A program made the translations under genes and the position numbers. DNA of 64,000 nucleotides from Micropterus salmoides. Its lineage: Eukaryota > Chordata > Actinopteri > Centrarchiformes > Centrarchidae. The notes under the pieces were generated by a model that was not told the DNA's origin, ran no database searches, and saw only the letters and a list, made by a program, of their open reading frames with translations. The stretch covers positions 39,313,929-39,377,928 of the forward strand of contig NW_024042261.1 of assembly GCF_014851395.1 (NCBI RefSeq). Reading direction: 5' to 3'. This document shows, piece by piece, positions 22,674 to 35,500 of this stretch. Each line of letters starts with the position of its first letter. Position 1 is the stretch's first letter.

Positions 22674-24537
22674 GGTGGAGCCCGGTGACCCCGGCAGGTC
22701 GTTCACTACCGGGTCAACACCCCGGAGCGACCGGAGCTGAACGGAGGAATAACGGGGACACCTGCAGGACAGAGGCGGACACTGCACACCTGGGACAACA
22801 ACAACAATGCACCGCGTAAAGCACGCGTCAACAACACGGACCATAACTTCCGTCCACGACTTTCAAAGTAAAATACTGTCAAAAAATCAACGATTTTACC
22901 TTCAAATGACAAATTCTAACTTTTTTTTTTTTTTTTAAAGTATAAAAACTAAATGTAAAGAACAATGAGGGGTATAGTCATAGGTGTCATTTACACTGGG
23001 GACGCTGGGGACATGTCCCCAACTGCTGATTTTGTCCCCACCCCTTTTTGAAAGCATTTCTTTAAAATGATCTGAAAAATAGCACCAAGAAATGTTAACT
23101 AACAAATGAAAATGCTTTGAGAAAAGGTTTATTTGCACAAAGAGAAAACATGCAATGAAATATAGTTTTACCTGATATAAAAACAGACATTTCCGTCGTA
23201 AATTGGAGCAGTAAATGTAAAAATGAAAGTTCGACTTTAATGCTCAAGATCTGCCGGCGGAGGCCCCCAGGCCACGTATATTTCTGCATCAAATATTTAA
23301 TCTAAATAGTGCTAAAAATCTTCTTGTCTGTTCATTCCATTTTTATGTAATTTTAAAGCTACATGTTTGTGTTTATGTACTAAATTGTCATTGCAGAATC
23401 CTTGTAGGTGTATGATACTTGGCAATAAAGCTTTTCTGATTCCGATTCAAGGCCTTATAATGTCCCTAAAGATTTCAGTGTCAAAGCATTTTTTAAATAA
23501 GTTTCACTTAGATGCTGGTAAATAAAATACCTTTTCTTAATTATTTCCTTTTGTTGTTTCTTATGACATATTTACTTGTAATGTATTATTAATTGTGGGT
23601 AGCATTACATATTAGCTACATTCATTCATATTCTATGCTGTGTTCTGTCCCTAAAAAACATAAATTATATAATATATAACATAATTATAAATTGATATTA
23701 TTTTTAGTATCATGTAGTATTGTTTTTTAATATTTGTTTAACTTGGTATCCAGTCATTCTGACGCACTCATACACTTATTATAATTTATACAGGTTTTTT
23801 CTTTTCATTGAAATGGTTAAATAAAGTTATTAGACACGGGTGAAATTAAGATGCATGTCTGTACATAAGCAACAAAAAATAATACGTGTTTCTATAACTA
23901 CCTTTTTCTTATTATTTCCTAATTTATTCCATTGTTTAATATTGAGGTTTAGTATTTTACTCACAGATATTACTGCACAACAATTTATTTGTTATTCCAG
24001 TTTCATTGTATATGACAAATGTCTTTATTTTTATTATTGTACTTTAATTATTAATTATTTTAAATTGTTGGGTAGATTATTATGTAAATTTTATTCTTTG
24101 TTACAACAAATGCAAGGAGTTTACATTATTTTTACATTTCAATAATTATTATTTTTTTATCATATCCTACATTTATTACATTATTCCACAGTTAGAAGTT
24201 GCTTTTATTGTACCAGAGTAAATTTATAATTATTATTTCTATTAGTATATTTTATAATGTATTATAAAATATATATATTTTATAATTCGCAAACTTTTTA
24301 TTATTTATATTTATTTAATGCTTTGATTAGCAACGTGAGCAACTGTAACAAAACAATTTCTCCTCAGGATCAAGAAAGTGTTTCTGCTTCTGAAACTGTG
24401 ATATATAACCAACACATTTATTTTGAAGGCGGCGAGCAGCGGAAGTAGCGCTGTTGTTTCCGGCGCTCGGCTCGGCTCGGCTCGGCTCGGAGGAGACGAG
24501 CAGCAGTAGTAAACCTGTGTGTGAGCGCGGAGGAAAG
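22674..24537. promoter_or_regulatory. divergent intergenic region between parl and mb21d2, likely holding both promoters
   Basis: The start codons of parl (minus) and mb21d2 (plus) are about 1.86 kb apart and point away from each other. Both 5' ends are GC-rich (22,530-22,800 and 24,430-24,700), and the middle (23,300-24,400) is A/T-rich with no gene seen. A small dispersed-repeat fragment lies near 23,395-23,455. A five-copy ctcgg repeat at 24,464-24,490 lies in the presumed mb21d2 5' UTR. No TATA box was convincing. Confidence 0.55.
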
Positions 24538-24777
24538 ATGGCGGCCCCTGCTCTCTCCAGTCGGGCTGGCTCGGCGGGCAGCCTCGGGAACAGCCCCACC
24601 ATGGCCGCCGGCAGGCTGCCGCACGGCGGCGGGCCCGAGCTCGACTTCAGGTCTGCGGCCCGCATGGAGGACCTGAACGGCTCATCCAGGAGTTCAGCAA
24701 GCACGACCAGCGGGAGTACGACGACCAGCGGGCTCTGGAGATCCACACGGCCAAGGACTTCATCTTCTCCATGCTGG
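24538..24777 (+). CDS. mb21d2: MB21D2 (Mab-21 domain containing 2), exon 1, with a one-base frameshift
   Basis: MB21D2 is a member of the Mab-21/cGAS-like nucleotidyltransferase-fold family of uncertain function. The exon starts MAAPALSSRAGS, reaches the conserved ELDFRSAARMEDLN, then in the +1 frame continues with LIQEFSKHDQREYDDQ, RALEIHTAKDF and IFSMLG before a gtgagg donor at 24,778. In the human protein the N-terminus also runs ELDFRSGARVEELN then KLIQEF without interruption. The break is therefore a missing base near 24,678-24,679 (AAC GG CTC where AAC nGG CTC is expected). The restored phase at the donor is 1. Human mb21d2 has one further, large coding exon. No such exon is seen on either side of the N gap, so the gene is incomplete here. 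Confidence 0.88.
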
Positions 24778-26000
24778 GTGAGGACACAAACACCGGGCTG
24801 GTATTTCACGGGCGGTGACGGTAAACGGTGCCCCCCCCCCCCCCCCGTTAAAAGGGAGCTGCTGGAGGAGGATGCCCCCCCCCCCCCCTGCGCTCCACCT
24901 GCTCTGAATCACAACACCTGCGTGATGCAGAAGGTGAAAACGCAGCGGGACGCCGCAGCGGTGCGGTTCTCACCTGTGACCCGCTCAGGTGCTGCTGGGA
25001 GCGTCACGGTGATGCGTTCAGGGGTTTAGCTCCTGTGTTTGGGGGACGACGCTGAAGTTCGCTTCGGCAGCTAAAGGGAAAGTTAAAGGGAACTCAGGTC
25101 CAGATCCGAAGCCTGGAGCTGTCAGACCTGGACTAGATTATTCCAGAGAGGCTTAAGGTTTCTGTAAAAGGGTCATTCCACCGAATGGGTGCCATTTCAT
25201 TACATAAAATGTATAAATATGCATACAAATTAACTTTAAAATACTTTTTGTTATTAAGCAAAGTGCCCTGCACATTAAAATAATTGCAAATGCGAGATAA
25301 ATCTCTTTAAACATTAATAAAAATGATCTAGAACACTGAAAAATAGCATTTGTTTCCTGTCCCCAGTCCCTGAAACTACACTCTACAATGTAATATCATA
25401 ATTAAAAAACATGAGAAATTAGTTTTTTTTTTGCATTATGAGCGACTCCATATCCCATCTATGCTCTAAACATTTTTTCTTCAGAAAATGTTTGTAATAT
25501 TTGAGTTAAAATGCACGTTTTAGTCCTGTTACCCTAATACACCCCCCCCCCCCCTCTTAAAAAAGTCCCATGTTTAGAGAAAGTTGCATCATCTGCGTCT
25601 TCTGAAGGTCGTGAGAAGACCAAAAGTAAGTTCTTTAATTTTCTTTTCCTTATATTTAATGATATTGTAACTATGACGGAGCAGGTCAGTTACAATATTC
25701 ATTCCTGTTACCTAATTTATTTCTTAGACTTAATTGTTTATTTTAAAAATAGAGAAGAATCACTAGAAAGTGCTCAGTGTCCTCGTGCTGTTACCGTGTC
25801 TTCACCTCCTTTAGTGGTGTGTCCGGAGGGGAACTTTCAGATTTTTCATGGGCTCTATTCTAAATCCAGAGTGAAGATACTAGTATCATATGAAACTAGG
25901 TGACCTAATGCATCCATTGCTACCGTGCATTTCTTTGCATTTGGTATAAAAGGGTTTTGAATATTTCTGCATACTGTAACCCTGTGCTCATTCCTGTTAC
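24778..26000. other. mb21d2 intron 1 start up to the assembly gap
   Basis: The stretch contains poly-C runs at about 24,833-24,847, 24,876-24,890 and 25,542-25,555, and low-complexity A/T-rich sequence resembling dispersed repeats. No exon was recognised. Confidence 0.5.
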
Positions 26001-26500
26001 NNNNNNNNNNNNNNNNNNNNNNNNNNNNNNNNNNNNNNNNNNNNNNNNNNNNNNNNNNNNNNNNNNNNNNNNNNNNNNNNNNNNNNNNNNNNNNNNNNNN
26101 NNNNNNNNNNNNNNNNNNNNNNNNNNNNNNNNNNNNNNNNNNNNNNNNNNNNNNNNNNNNNNNNNNNNNNNNNNNNNNNNNNNNNNNNNNNNNNNNNNNN
26201 NNNNNNNNNNNNNNNNNNNNNNNNNNNNNNNNNNNNNNNNNNNNNNNNNNNNNNNNNNNNNNNNNNNNNNNNNNNNNNNNNNNNNNNNNNNNNNNNNNNN
26301 NNNNNNNNNNNNNNNNNNNNNNNNNNNNNNNNNNNNNNNNNNNNNNNNNNNNNNNNNNNNNNNNNNNNNNNNNNNNNNNNNNNNNNNNNNNNNNNNNNNN
26401 NNNNNNNNNNNNNNNNNNNNNNNNNNNNNNNNNNNNNNNNNNNNNNNNNNNNNNNNNNNNNNNNNNNNNNNNNNNNNNNNNNNNNNNNNNNNNNNNNNNN
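26001..26500. other. assembly gap, 500 N
   Basis: Exactly 500 ambiguous bases, a length commonly used as a placeholder for a gap of unknown size. Frames reported through it are meaningless. Confidence 1.
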
Positions 26501-26531
26501 GTAAAATCACAAAGACGGTTTGTTGACCCAC

Positions 26532-29500
26532 CTTGAACCCTTTCTCTCCGAGCAGCCCGGTGTAACCAGATAATCCCTGAAACACACAAACACATCGCAC
26601 ACGTGTTTATCATGAGTCCATGTTCACACTTTCATCAGGATGAAGTTTACTGTAAATCTTTCACACTTCATTTATTCATTAAAACTTTCTTAAAGGTCAG
26701 TCTGTCACAACTGAGGCTCTCTTCATGAGAACAGGAGGCGCACATCGCATATCAGGTCATAACTGATGCTAACTGCTGTTAGCTAGTTAGCTCAGTGATG
26801 CAAACTTAGTAGTCCTATTAGCTGACTGAGTACAAAATGAGCACCAGAACCAGAGCCGGGCTCAGCACAGCTTCTAAGACCGACGGACTCCAGTTTGACG
26901 AGTACAGTACGGTTCGGGCAAGGAAGGCAGAATGTTTTCACTTCTAACTCGCTGAATTAAAGGTTTATTTCCACCAAAGCAGAGCTGGAGTGGAAAGACT
27001 AACCCCGACGGCTTGGTGAGCTTCATTGTTTCTGTGGAGTTTGGATAAAGTGTGTTTCAGGATGAGTTCACGAGGCGATTAGTCCAGTGAAAGACAGAAA
27101 CCTGACTTCTGTTTGATTAGGAAAACAGGTGAAAGAACATTTTCCCTTCTGTTATATTTACACATCTCCCAGCTGAAACTATAGGGAGGCCTGAGCTGCA
27201 GTCTCTGGCTGTCACCTCTCCAGGTACCAAAGTGGTCTTACAGCACAGGACGGGCCGGGCTAGCTGGTTAGCATGCTAACTTACAGTCTGTACTACCACA
27301 CCCAGACTAAACCTCTGGTCGTATCGTGAAGAACACCACAACAAACTCAATTCAATCGGTTTATTCTGGGCAACATTTACAGGGAGTACTGATCAATACT
27401 GTGAAGGAGGGTTACTCACCCTGGGTCCAGGAAACCCCAGAATCCCCTCTCTCCTTTGATCCCTGGCAGACCGTCCAAACCCTGAAACACAGATCCTCTT
27501 TATGCACAGTAATCGATATGTGATCAATTATATTCTGCTCTCATCTGATAATGAACTAAATACTAAACGTGTCTAAATGTAGAACATTCATCAACCAATA
27601 AACTTCTGACTGAAGTAGAACACGGGAGAACCCTGGACCGAGTGTTCCTCCAGCTGGATGTTAGTGGTCTGATCTGGTATCTGAACTTACCGGCTGTCCC
27701 TGAACTCCACAGACACCTTTAACACCTTGAGGACCCTGAAGAACCAGCAGAACCCCACATTAGAACAAACAGAACCAGAAGTGTAGCACAGCCATGGACT
27801 AAGTACAGTAGAACCACAGTAGACACGCAAAAATCGCATCTGCGGTAGTATTGCAGTAGAACCACAGTAAAATGACAGTAGTACTGCAGTAGAACCACGG
27901 TGAAATGACAGTAGTACTGCAGTAGAACCACGGTGAAATAACAGTAGTACTGCAGTAGAACCACAGTAAAGTGACAGTAGTACTGCAGTAGAACCACAGT
28001 AAAATGACAGTAGTACTGCAGTAGAACCACAGTAAAATGACAGTAGTACTGCAGTAGAACCACGGTAAAATGACAGTAGTACTGCAGTAGAACCACAGTG
28101 AAATGACAGTAGTACTGCAGTAGAACCACAGTAAAATGACAGTAGTACTGCAGTAGAACCACGGTGAAATGACAGTAGTACTGCAGTAGAACCACGGTAA
28201 AATGACAGTAGTACTGCAGTAGAACCACGGTGAAATGACAGTAGTACTGCAGTAGAACCATGGTAAAGTGACAGTAGTACTGCAGTAGAACCACAGTAAA
28301 ATGACAGTAGTACTGCAGTAGAACCGCGGTAAAGTGACAGTAGTACTGCAGTAGAACCACGGTGAAATGACAGTAGTACTGCAGTAGAACCACAGTAAAA
28401 TGACAGTAGTACTGCAGTAGAACCACGGTGAAATGACAGTAGTACTAAATACTGTCTAACCTGATTGTCTAATCTGTAATCTGATTGGCTGTCTGACACT
28501 GAAGCCCACCCACCTGTTCTCCTTTGATGTACAGGTCTTCTGGAGGGTCGACGTACTCAAACGGCCCCGGTGGCCCCTGGGGGCCCTGCTCACCCTGTGG
28601 ACCACACACAGAACTTTAATACTACTACTGCACAGTACTACACAGTACTATGCAGTATAGCATTACTGCCACAGGACTACTACAGTAACTAAACAGTAAG
28701 TTCTGCTCTCTGAAGCTTTACAGTCTCCCGACTGTTGTTCTTCTGGCCACGCCCCCTCAGTGATGTCACTGCAGGTGATTCTTGCAGCTGTCAGAAGGAA
28801 AACACCTGCTGTGATGTCACTGAAGTGGGCGTGGCCAGAAAACGTTTTTTGTTTTTTTTCCCTGAACATTTTTACCTCATCTCCTTTCTGTCCGGGCAGG
28901 GATCGACCTTTTTCCCCCTGAAACAGAAACAACAGCGCCTGTTAGATGTTCACCTGTTATCAAATACTTTACAAATACTGTGATCTATCATCAGAACAGT
29001 TAAAGGTCTCTGAGCTGCAGTTAGAAGAAAACCTTCGTTTCACATTTTCTGGGCTAAATTTAAACTATAAATATACATAAATAAACGCTGGTATTTAAAT
29101 AATCAGTAACAGCACAGACTGTCAGAAGCTCAGTTTAAACTAGACTTCTTACTAAATTATCATCACGTAAAATTTACAAATAATAAAACTTTCTATATGT
29201 ACATATAATACTTACAGGTGAACCCCTGGAACCAGGCCGACCAGGGAAACCCTGTAGCGAGAGACAGATGTTAGCAGAAGATAATACTATATACTACAAC
29301 ATGTCACTTCTATGAGTCTTAACTGAGTAAATTATATTATAGTTATCGTTAATTATTTGTGTTTCTGTGACTCACGTTGGTCCCGTCCAGTCCTGCAGGA
29401 CCCGGAGCTCCGATCAGACCAGGGCGACCTTGTTCACCCTGCAGACACACACTTGAAATGTAAGTCGTCTTTTTGTCAGCATATATCATTCTTTGCTTAT

Positions 29501-32500
29501 GTAAAAGTAGTAATACCACACAAAAATACTTCATTACAAGTAACAGCTGCAATCAAACTGCTACAAGTACTAAAGTATTATTAGCTAAATGTAATTTTCA
29601 TGTCATACTGTAAATATGACCAGAAAACTACATTTTCATAAAGAAATCTGTTGTTGTTATTAGATCAGTCCGTCTGAAACTTCAAACAAAAAAAGACAGA
29701 GATTATGAACAATTTAATTTTAGAAAATTGGAGCTTTTGTCACAGATAAACACACGAAGGACTGAAATGAATCAATAAGCTGATTTTATGAATTACGATT
29801 CCTCATATTTTACAAAATGTAAAATCTTAGTAACTTATGTTATCACAACCCGTTCTCCCTCCCCGACTCGTCACATATGGACGCGTGGTCGAGACCCATC
29901 GGCAGTTTGTAACGCACTGGGGATCCCTGTATCCCTGACATTAACTTACGTAGTTATTTTAACCCAAACCAGAATCTTTTCCGAACCTTAACTAAGTAGT
30001 TTTTGTTCCTAAACCCAACCAAACTGCCACATTTCACGACTTTAATGATGTCGTGAATCAAAATGGCGATGTTTCGAAACACTGGCGTTTTATTTTAAAA
30101 GTCTAACCGGACATTGCATGTTTATTGTTGCTAAGCGTTGCTAACTTGACCGCGGAGCCTTAAATGTCTAAAAATGACGCTAAAGGGGTACCCAGGGTGG
30201 TAGAAAGCGACGCCAAAGGGCCTTGACCAAGCGTCACATATTGACGCTTGGTCAAGGCCCTTTGGCGGTCAAGATGTGAGTCGGGAGAACGTGTCGCTTA
30301 TAACTTAACGTTCTAACTCCCAACTCGTCACATGTGAATTCTTGGTCAACACCACCTGCCGTCACTTTTTAACGCCCCTGGGTTCCCATTAACATCGTTT
30401 TTGTATGTCTAGGGCTCCGCGGTCAAGATAATAATAATTATTCATTTAGCTGACGCTTTTATCTAAAGCGACTTACAACTGCTATTCATGTCAGAGGTCG
30501 CACGCCTCTGGAGCAACGAGTGTGTCTATGAAGATTCTCAGTCATCCAGGTCATAGTTATCCAACGAAGGTTAAAGTCAAGGGCAACTGGACTTGGTTGA
30601 AGATACTGGAACGTCTTCCAGTATCTTCAACCAAGTCAGACACAAATCTACCTCCGGTAGACTGCGTGAGTTTATAACAATGATGAGGCCTCTAGTGACG
30701 TCACACCTCGCGGGAGGCAACGCTTTGTTATACTGAGAAAAGAGGCGGATGCAAATTTCGGCAGGTAGCCTTCAACATCTGTTTTGGCGAATTATGCATT
30801 CACTTCTTAAGGTCCTTTTAGGACACTTTGCTGTTTGAACGCCACATGTTTTTGCTGAATCTCAAGAAATGGTACTTTTACTAAGTGTAATAATATATTA
30901 ACGATTCTTAACGTTCATAAAATATATACTGATCATTTATCACATTGATGAACCCCACAAAGAATAGTATGGCGTTTAAAAGCAGAACTTTAATGCATTT
31001 TCATATAATTCTCGACAGGCGTGCAAAATCGGTATATGTGTATAATAGTACTTTTATGGTTGAACAATGGCTCTAAAGGGCTTCCACCGGTGCACTGAAT
31101 TATGACAAGAAAGGCTGCCATGTGAGTTGGTACCGGACGCCGGAAGACGTGACAAAGAGTAGCTATCTGACGCTCTGGGAATAAGAACAGGCTGAAATAT
31201 CTTGGAACAGTTATCGTCTCCAAACTGAACTGAAAGCTGTGAAGTCGTGTGCAAAAAGAGTTCCGGCGTTTGTTTTCTTTGAGGAAACTGTCCCATTTCC
31301 ACGTTGAAAAAACCACAATGACCTTGTTCTACCGTGCTTTTATAGGTTTATAATCCCAAAATGTAGAACAAAGCCGCCCTTTGTTCCAGCAGCCAACACT
31401 CAGAAGTACTGTACACAGTACAATACTTCCTTCTGAAATGTAGTGTACAACAAGTAACTCATTGTTGTACTTGAGTAGAGTAAATGTACTTGTTTGTGTT
31501 TGTACTCACCGGCAGACCACGAAGTCCACGGGGCCCGACTTCCCCCTGTCAGACACAAAAACATCCCATAATCCGTGGTTGTCATAGAAAGAATTTAATA
31601 ATGGATAAATCTTTAATTGAAGTAAATCTATTTTATATCTCAGTACACTGAATATCTGTCCAGTTTTGAGTGGACAAAACAAGACATTGAGTTTAGTCGA
31701 TTAGCCAAGACACTGATCAACAGATTGATTGATTGATTATGTTTCTCGGTTTTGGGGTTCTTGATGTTTTGGATGTTGCTGTTCTTCTTCTTCTTCTTCT
31801 TCTCGTGTCTTGGTGTGTTGCGCTTCCTGTCTCAGTGTCCTTTTGTCATTTGTTCATTTGTGCTGTTTCCTGTTTTTCTTTGAGGTTGTTTTGTCCCTGG
31901 TGTCGCGGTCAGAGACTGTTTAAAGTGGTCATATTCTTCTCATTTTCAGGTTCATCATCTTATTTAGAGGTTGTACCAGAGCAGGTTTACATGGTTATAT
32001 TTTTGTCATACTGCACATTGCTGCAGCTCCTCTTCTCAGCCTGTGTTGAAGGCTTCGTTTTAGCTATGGAGTGATACATCTTGTCTCTACACGATCTTTG
32101 TTGAGAGCTGCACATGCTCAGTTCCTAGTTAAGGACTACTAGCCAATCAGAAGCAGAGAAGGGCGGGTCGGCGAGAAGCCGGTAAACAGCTCGGGTTCAG
32201 CCGTACGTGTTGCCGACCGGCTCGGCAACACGGACTGGAGCGAGAGTTTCAGAGCGGTGAGTTATTAATCTGTATCCATAAAGTTTTAACTGAGCTCTGT
32301 CTCTACATCACAGGAACAACTTCATGTCCACTGACTGCCTGGAGGGTAGCTAGTGTTTGGAAGGGAGAGGAGAGCTGTGTGCTGCAGCTCGCTGTTTCTG
32401 AGGGCGTGTCGGAGTAGCCGCTCGGCGAGCGTTATATGAGGCGCGTTTAGCTTTCATCCCTGTGACGTCACAGGGATGAAAGGGAAGCGGCTGGACTATA

Positions 32501-35500
32501 AACGAGCTGTTTTCAGTTCAGAGCAGAGTTTTCTGTGGGAGATGGGAACAGATCAGATTGACTACATGTCGCCAAATACTGCGTGGAAAGGCGCCACACG
32601 TGATGTGTGTGTTAGATGTGCGTGTGTTATAAAATACCAGGCTGCCTTCTGTAAACGTATACGGGATGCTGACTGTATCCATAACTGGGGCGGCTGTGGC
32701 TCAGGGGGAAGAGCGGGTTGCCTGTTAATCGGCGGTTCAATCCCCGGCTCCTCCAGGCCCTGAATTGTTCCACCAGTGTATGAATGTGTGTGTAAAAGTG
32801 CTTTGAGTGGTTGAAAAGTCTAGCATTTACATTTACATAACCAGTGGGATGAGCTCATGGCGTCACGTCACCGGCACTCTGGATAGAGCCGTAAATGAAG
32901 GCGTTGTGGTGAAAGCTTGTGCATGCGTAGTAGAAGTATAGCCTGTGGAGAAAAACTTACTTTGGGACAAAGTCCTCAAATGTTTTCAGATTGTTGGTTC
33001 TTATTCTGTTCTCTTGTCTTACTGCTTAGTCCTGTGATTTAGTTCATGTCTTAGTATTTACTCCTGGTACTTTGGTATTCGTTATTTTGCCCATGTCTGC
33101 TCCATGTTTGGTTCTTAGTTCAGTCTGTTTTTCCTGTTAGGTTTTGTAGTCTATCTGTATGATTAGTTTTTAATCTGTTCTGTGTTCCAGTATGTTTCTT
33201 CTCTTGTTGCCTGTGCCTCGTGTTCAGTGTTCTCCCGTGTTTCTCCCGCCCTCTCGTTAGTCCCTGGTGTTAAATGTTTGCCGTTCCTGTTCAGTCTCTG
33301 TCCGGTCATTTAAGTGTGTTGTGGTGTGAAGCCTGTAGTTCTGAGTCTCCTCTGTCTGCTTGTCCCCCCCCCCCCGCCTATGGATTTTCCGTGGGATTAC
33401 TCTGTTCCTTTTGTATTGATTTGTTATGCTGGATTCGTTGGACTCAGCCACTAGTAAGTGTGCTCGCTTTGTGTTAAATAAACCTTTCTGGACTGAACCT
33501 GCTCTGTGTCCTCCGTTTGGATCCGCCAACCTGCTCAACTCTACAAACCTGTGACATATGCAGGTTTTATGTCCCCAGTTTTGGTTCTCTGCCCGTTCAT
33601 TTAGAGAGAGATCTGATCCTGTTAGTCCCAAGAAACTCCCTGGAGACGTTACCAAGATGGCTGCCGAGTGGCGGGACATGCCTTTATAAGGACTTTGGCT
33701 GAGGTCAAATAGTCTTTTTCTAACTGAGTGAAGTGGCAGCCATGGTCGGATTCTATAAAAGCTAAGGAAAGGTGCTTCAGTGCTTCCTTTCTTATCTCCT
33801 TTAGCAAAGGGTACACCGGACCATCCTTTACGAAAGGAAAGGAGGTAGTGCCGTCCCGCTGGAACATTTAAAGCGATGCAGCGTTGTAGTTTCACCCACG
33901 AAAATTTAGAAACAACAGAGAACCCATTTTATATCATACCATAAATATATATAAATTTCTTCTCCGTCAACTCCATCCAGTTTGGAGGAGTCTTGCAAAA
34001 CAAACACATTGAATTTCTATTTTACAATATCATCATCATAATAAAATACTATACACATAAATGTCTTGAAATGGGGGCGCTGTTGAGCGATGGAGGAGTA
34101 AGACATGTTCATCTTAGCTCCGGTAACTTTATTTTCTTAAATACACTAAACGCCTGTGTATCCGACCTAAAACACTCTGGCTTAACATACCGGATCTGTG
34201 GATTCCTACCTGTGAGTTTCCGGATATGTGTTTGGTTTTGGACCAGGTTTTCACCTGTTTATTTAATAAAAAGTGTCTGCATTTGAGCCCAAAAGCCTGT
34301 CTGCATTCTGGCTGACCCTGGCATTATGAAAAGAATATTTAGTAACTGCAGTACACATCATTCATCCAATAGTTGTTGAGTTACTGTGTATGTGAGCCGT
34401 GACGCTCGCTAATGAACTAACTAGCTGTTAATCTGATACATAAATATAATTACACACACACGAGTGTATGTATACGTATATGTACGTATATGTTTACTTA
34501 TAGTACAGGTGTACTTACAGTTGTTCCAGGGTACTGTATGAAGAAGACCGCTGGATCTCCCCGAAATCCCTTCAGTCCTGGTAAACCCTGCAGATTAAAA
34601 CATAGTTACCATGGTCATTACTTAGAGGTGCTCCGATCACTGGGTCTATTTGAAGCCTTTTATTTATCATGTAGCATTATTCAGTATACTGTATATTTAT
34701 TTAATTAGTCCTAAGAACAATGTATTAAGTGTTAAAATGAACAGATGATAAAGTATCACGAAATGGCAACTGTTTATTTTATTGGCAGGAAACATGGGCA
34801 ACAAATTACACTCAATCTGTCTTGGAGACTTAAACCACAGCAGCCTTTGCCTGGTTATTGCTTAACAAATACAGCTTTCCTGTGGAATAAACTACAAAGC
34901 ATCTTTATAAGTTTACTAAAACCATAAAAGCTGCAACAAAAAAGGCTGTAGCCAAAATAATTAGGAGATGAAGGAGCACAGGGATCATGAGTCGATGAAA
35001 AACTCAGAGAAATACAGAGAGGAGTCAGAACTGCCTTCAATGAGATTTGAAAATAAGGAAAATTTAAATAAATAAAAGTACAATGTTAATTCCATATTAT
35101 ACTGTTAGTATATTGTTAATATTACTTATAGTTAGGCTACTATATTCATTATAATTTCATATGGTTTACCACTAGTAGGTTATAGGCCTCATTTATTTAA
35201 TCCTTGTGCACGAAACACAGTCTACATATCTTACTTGCTGCCACCGACTTTACCAGAGGAGAGAGTAGCAAACACTTTAAATACGGCCAGCAGGTTTTCA
35301 TTTGATTTTATAAAGGTTAAAGATACGGGCGACTTACAGGGAAACATTTAAAACGGAGAATACGGGAGAATCTCGGGGAAAGCAGGAGGGTTGACATGAG
35401 AGGAGTGGGGTAATATGAGACTACATCCGCACTGCTACGGTTTTCAGCTGCGTATCAGAGTTGCTCTCCGTCTATATTAAAACGACTGAAAACACACATC

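Noticed and set aside
22413..22844. Leu/Ala repeat protein in the parl exon-1 region
   Set aside because: The frame runs through the exon-1 donor into the 9-bp intronic repeat; parl exon 1 ends at 22,597.
25855..26613. Long frames through the gap
   Set aside because: They consist almost entirely of N and cannot be read.
27687..28499. 270- and 235-codon minus-strand frames with [15 protein letters not shown] repeats
   Set aside because: The 33-bp minisatellite has a period divisible by three; real coding here is only the 45-bp collagen exon at 27691-27735.
32688..32765. tRNA gene
   Set aside because: A- and B-box-like segments are present, but the stems do not form a cloverleaf and a SINE body follows.
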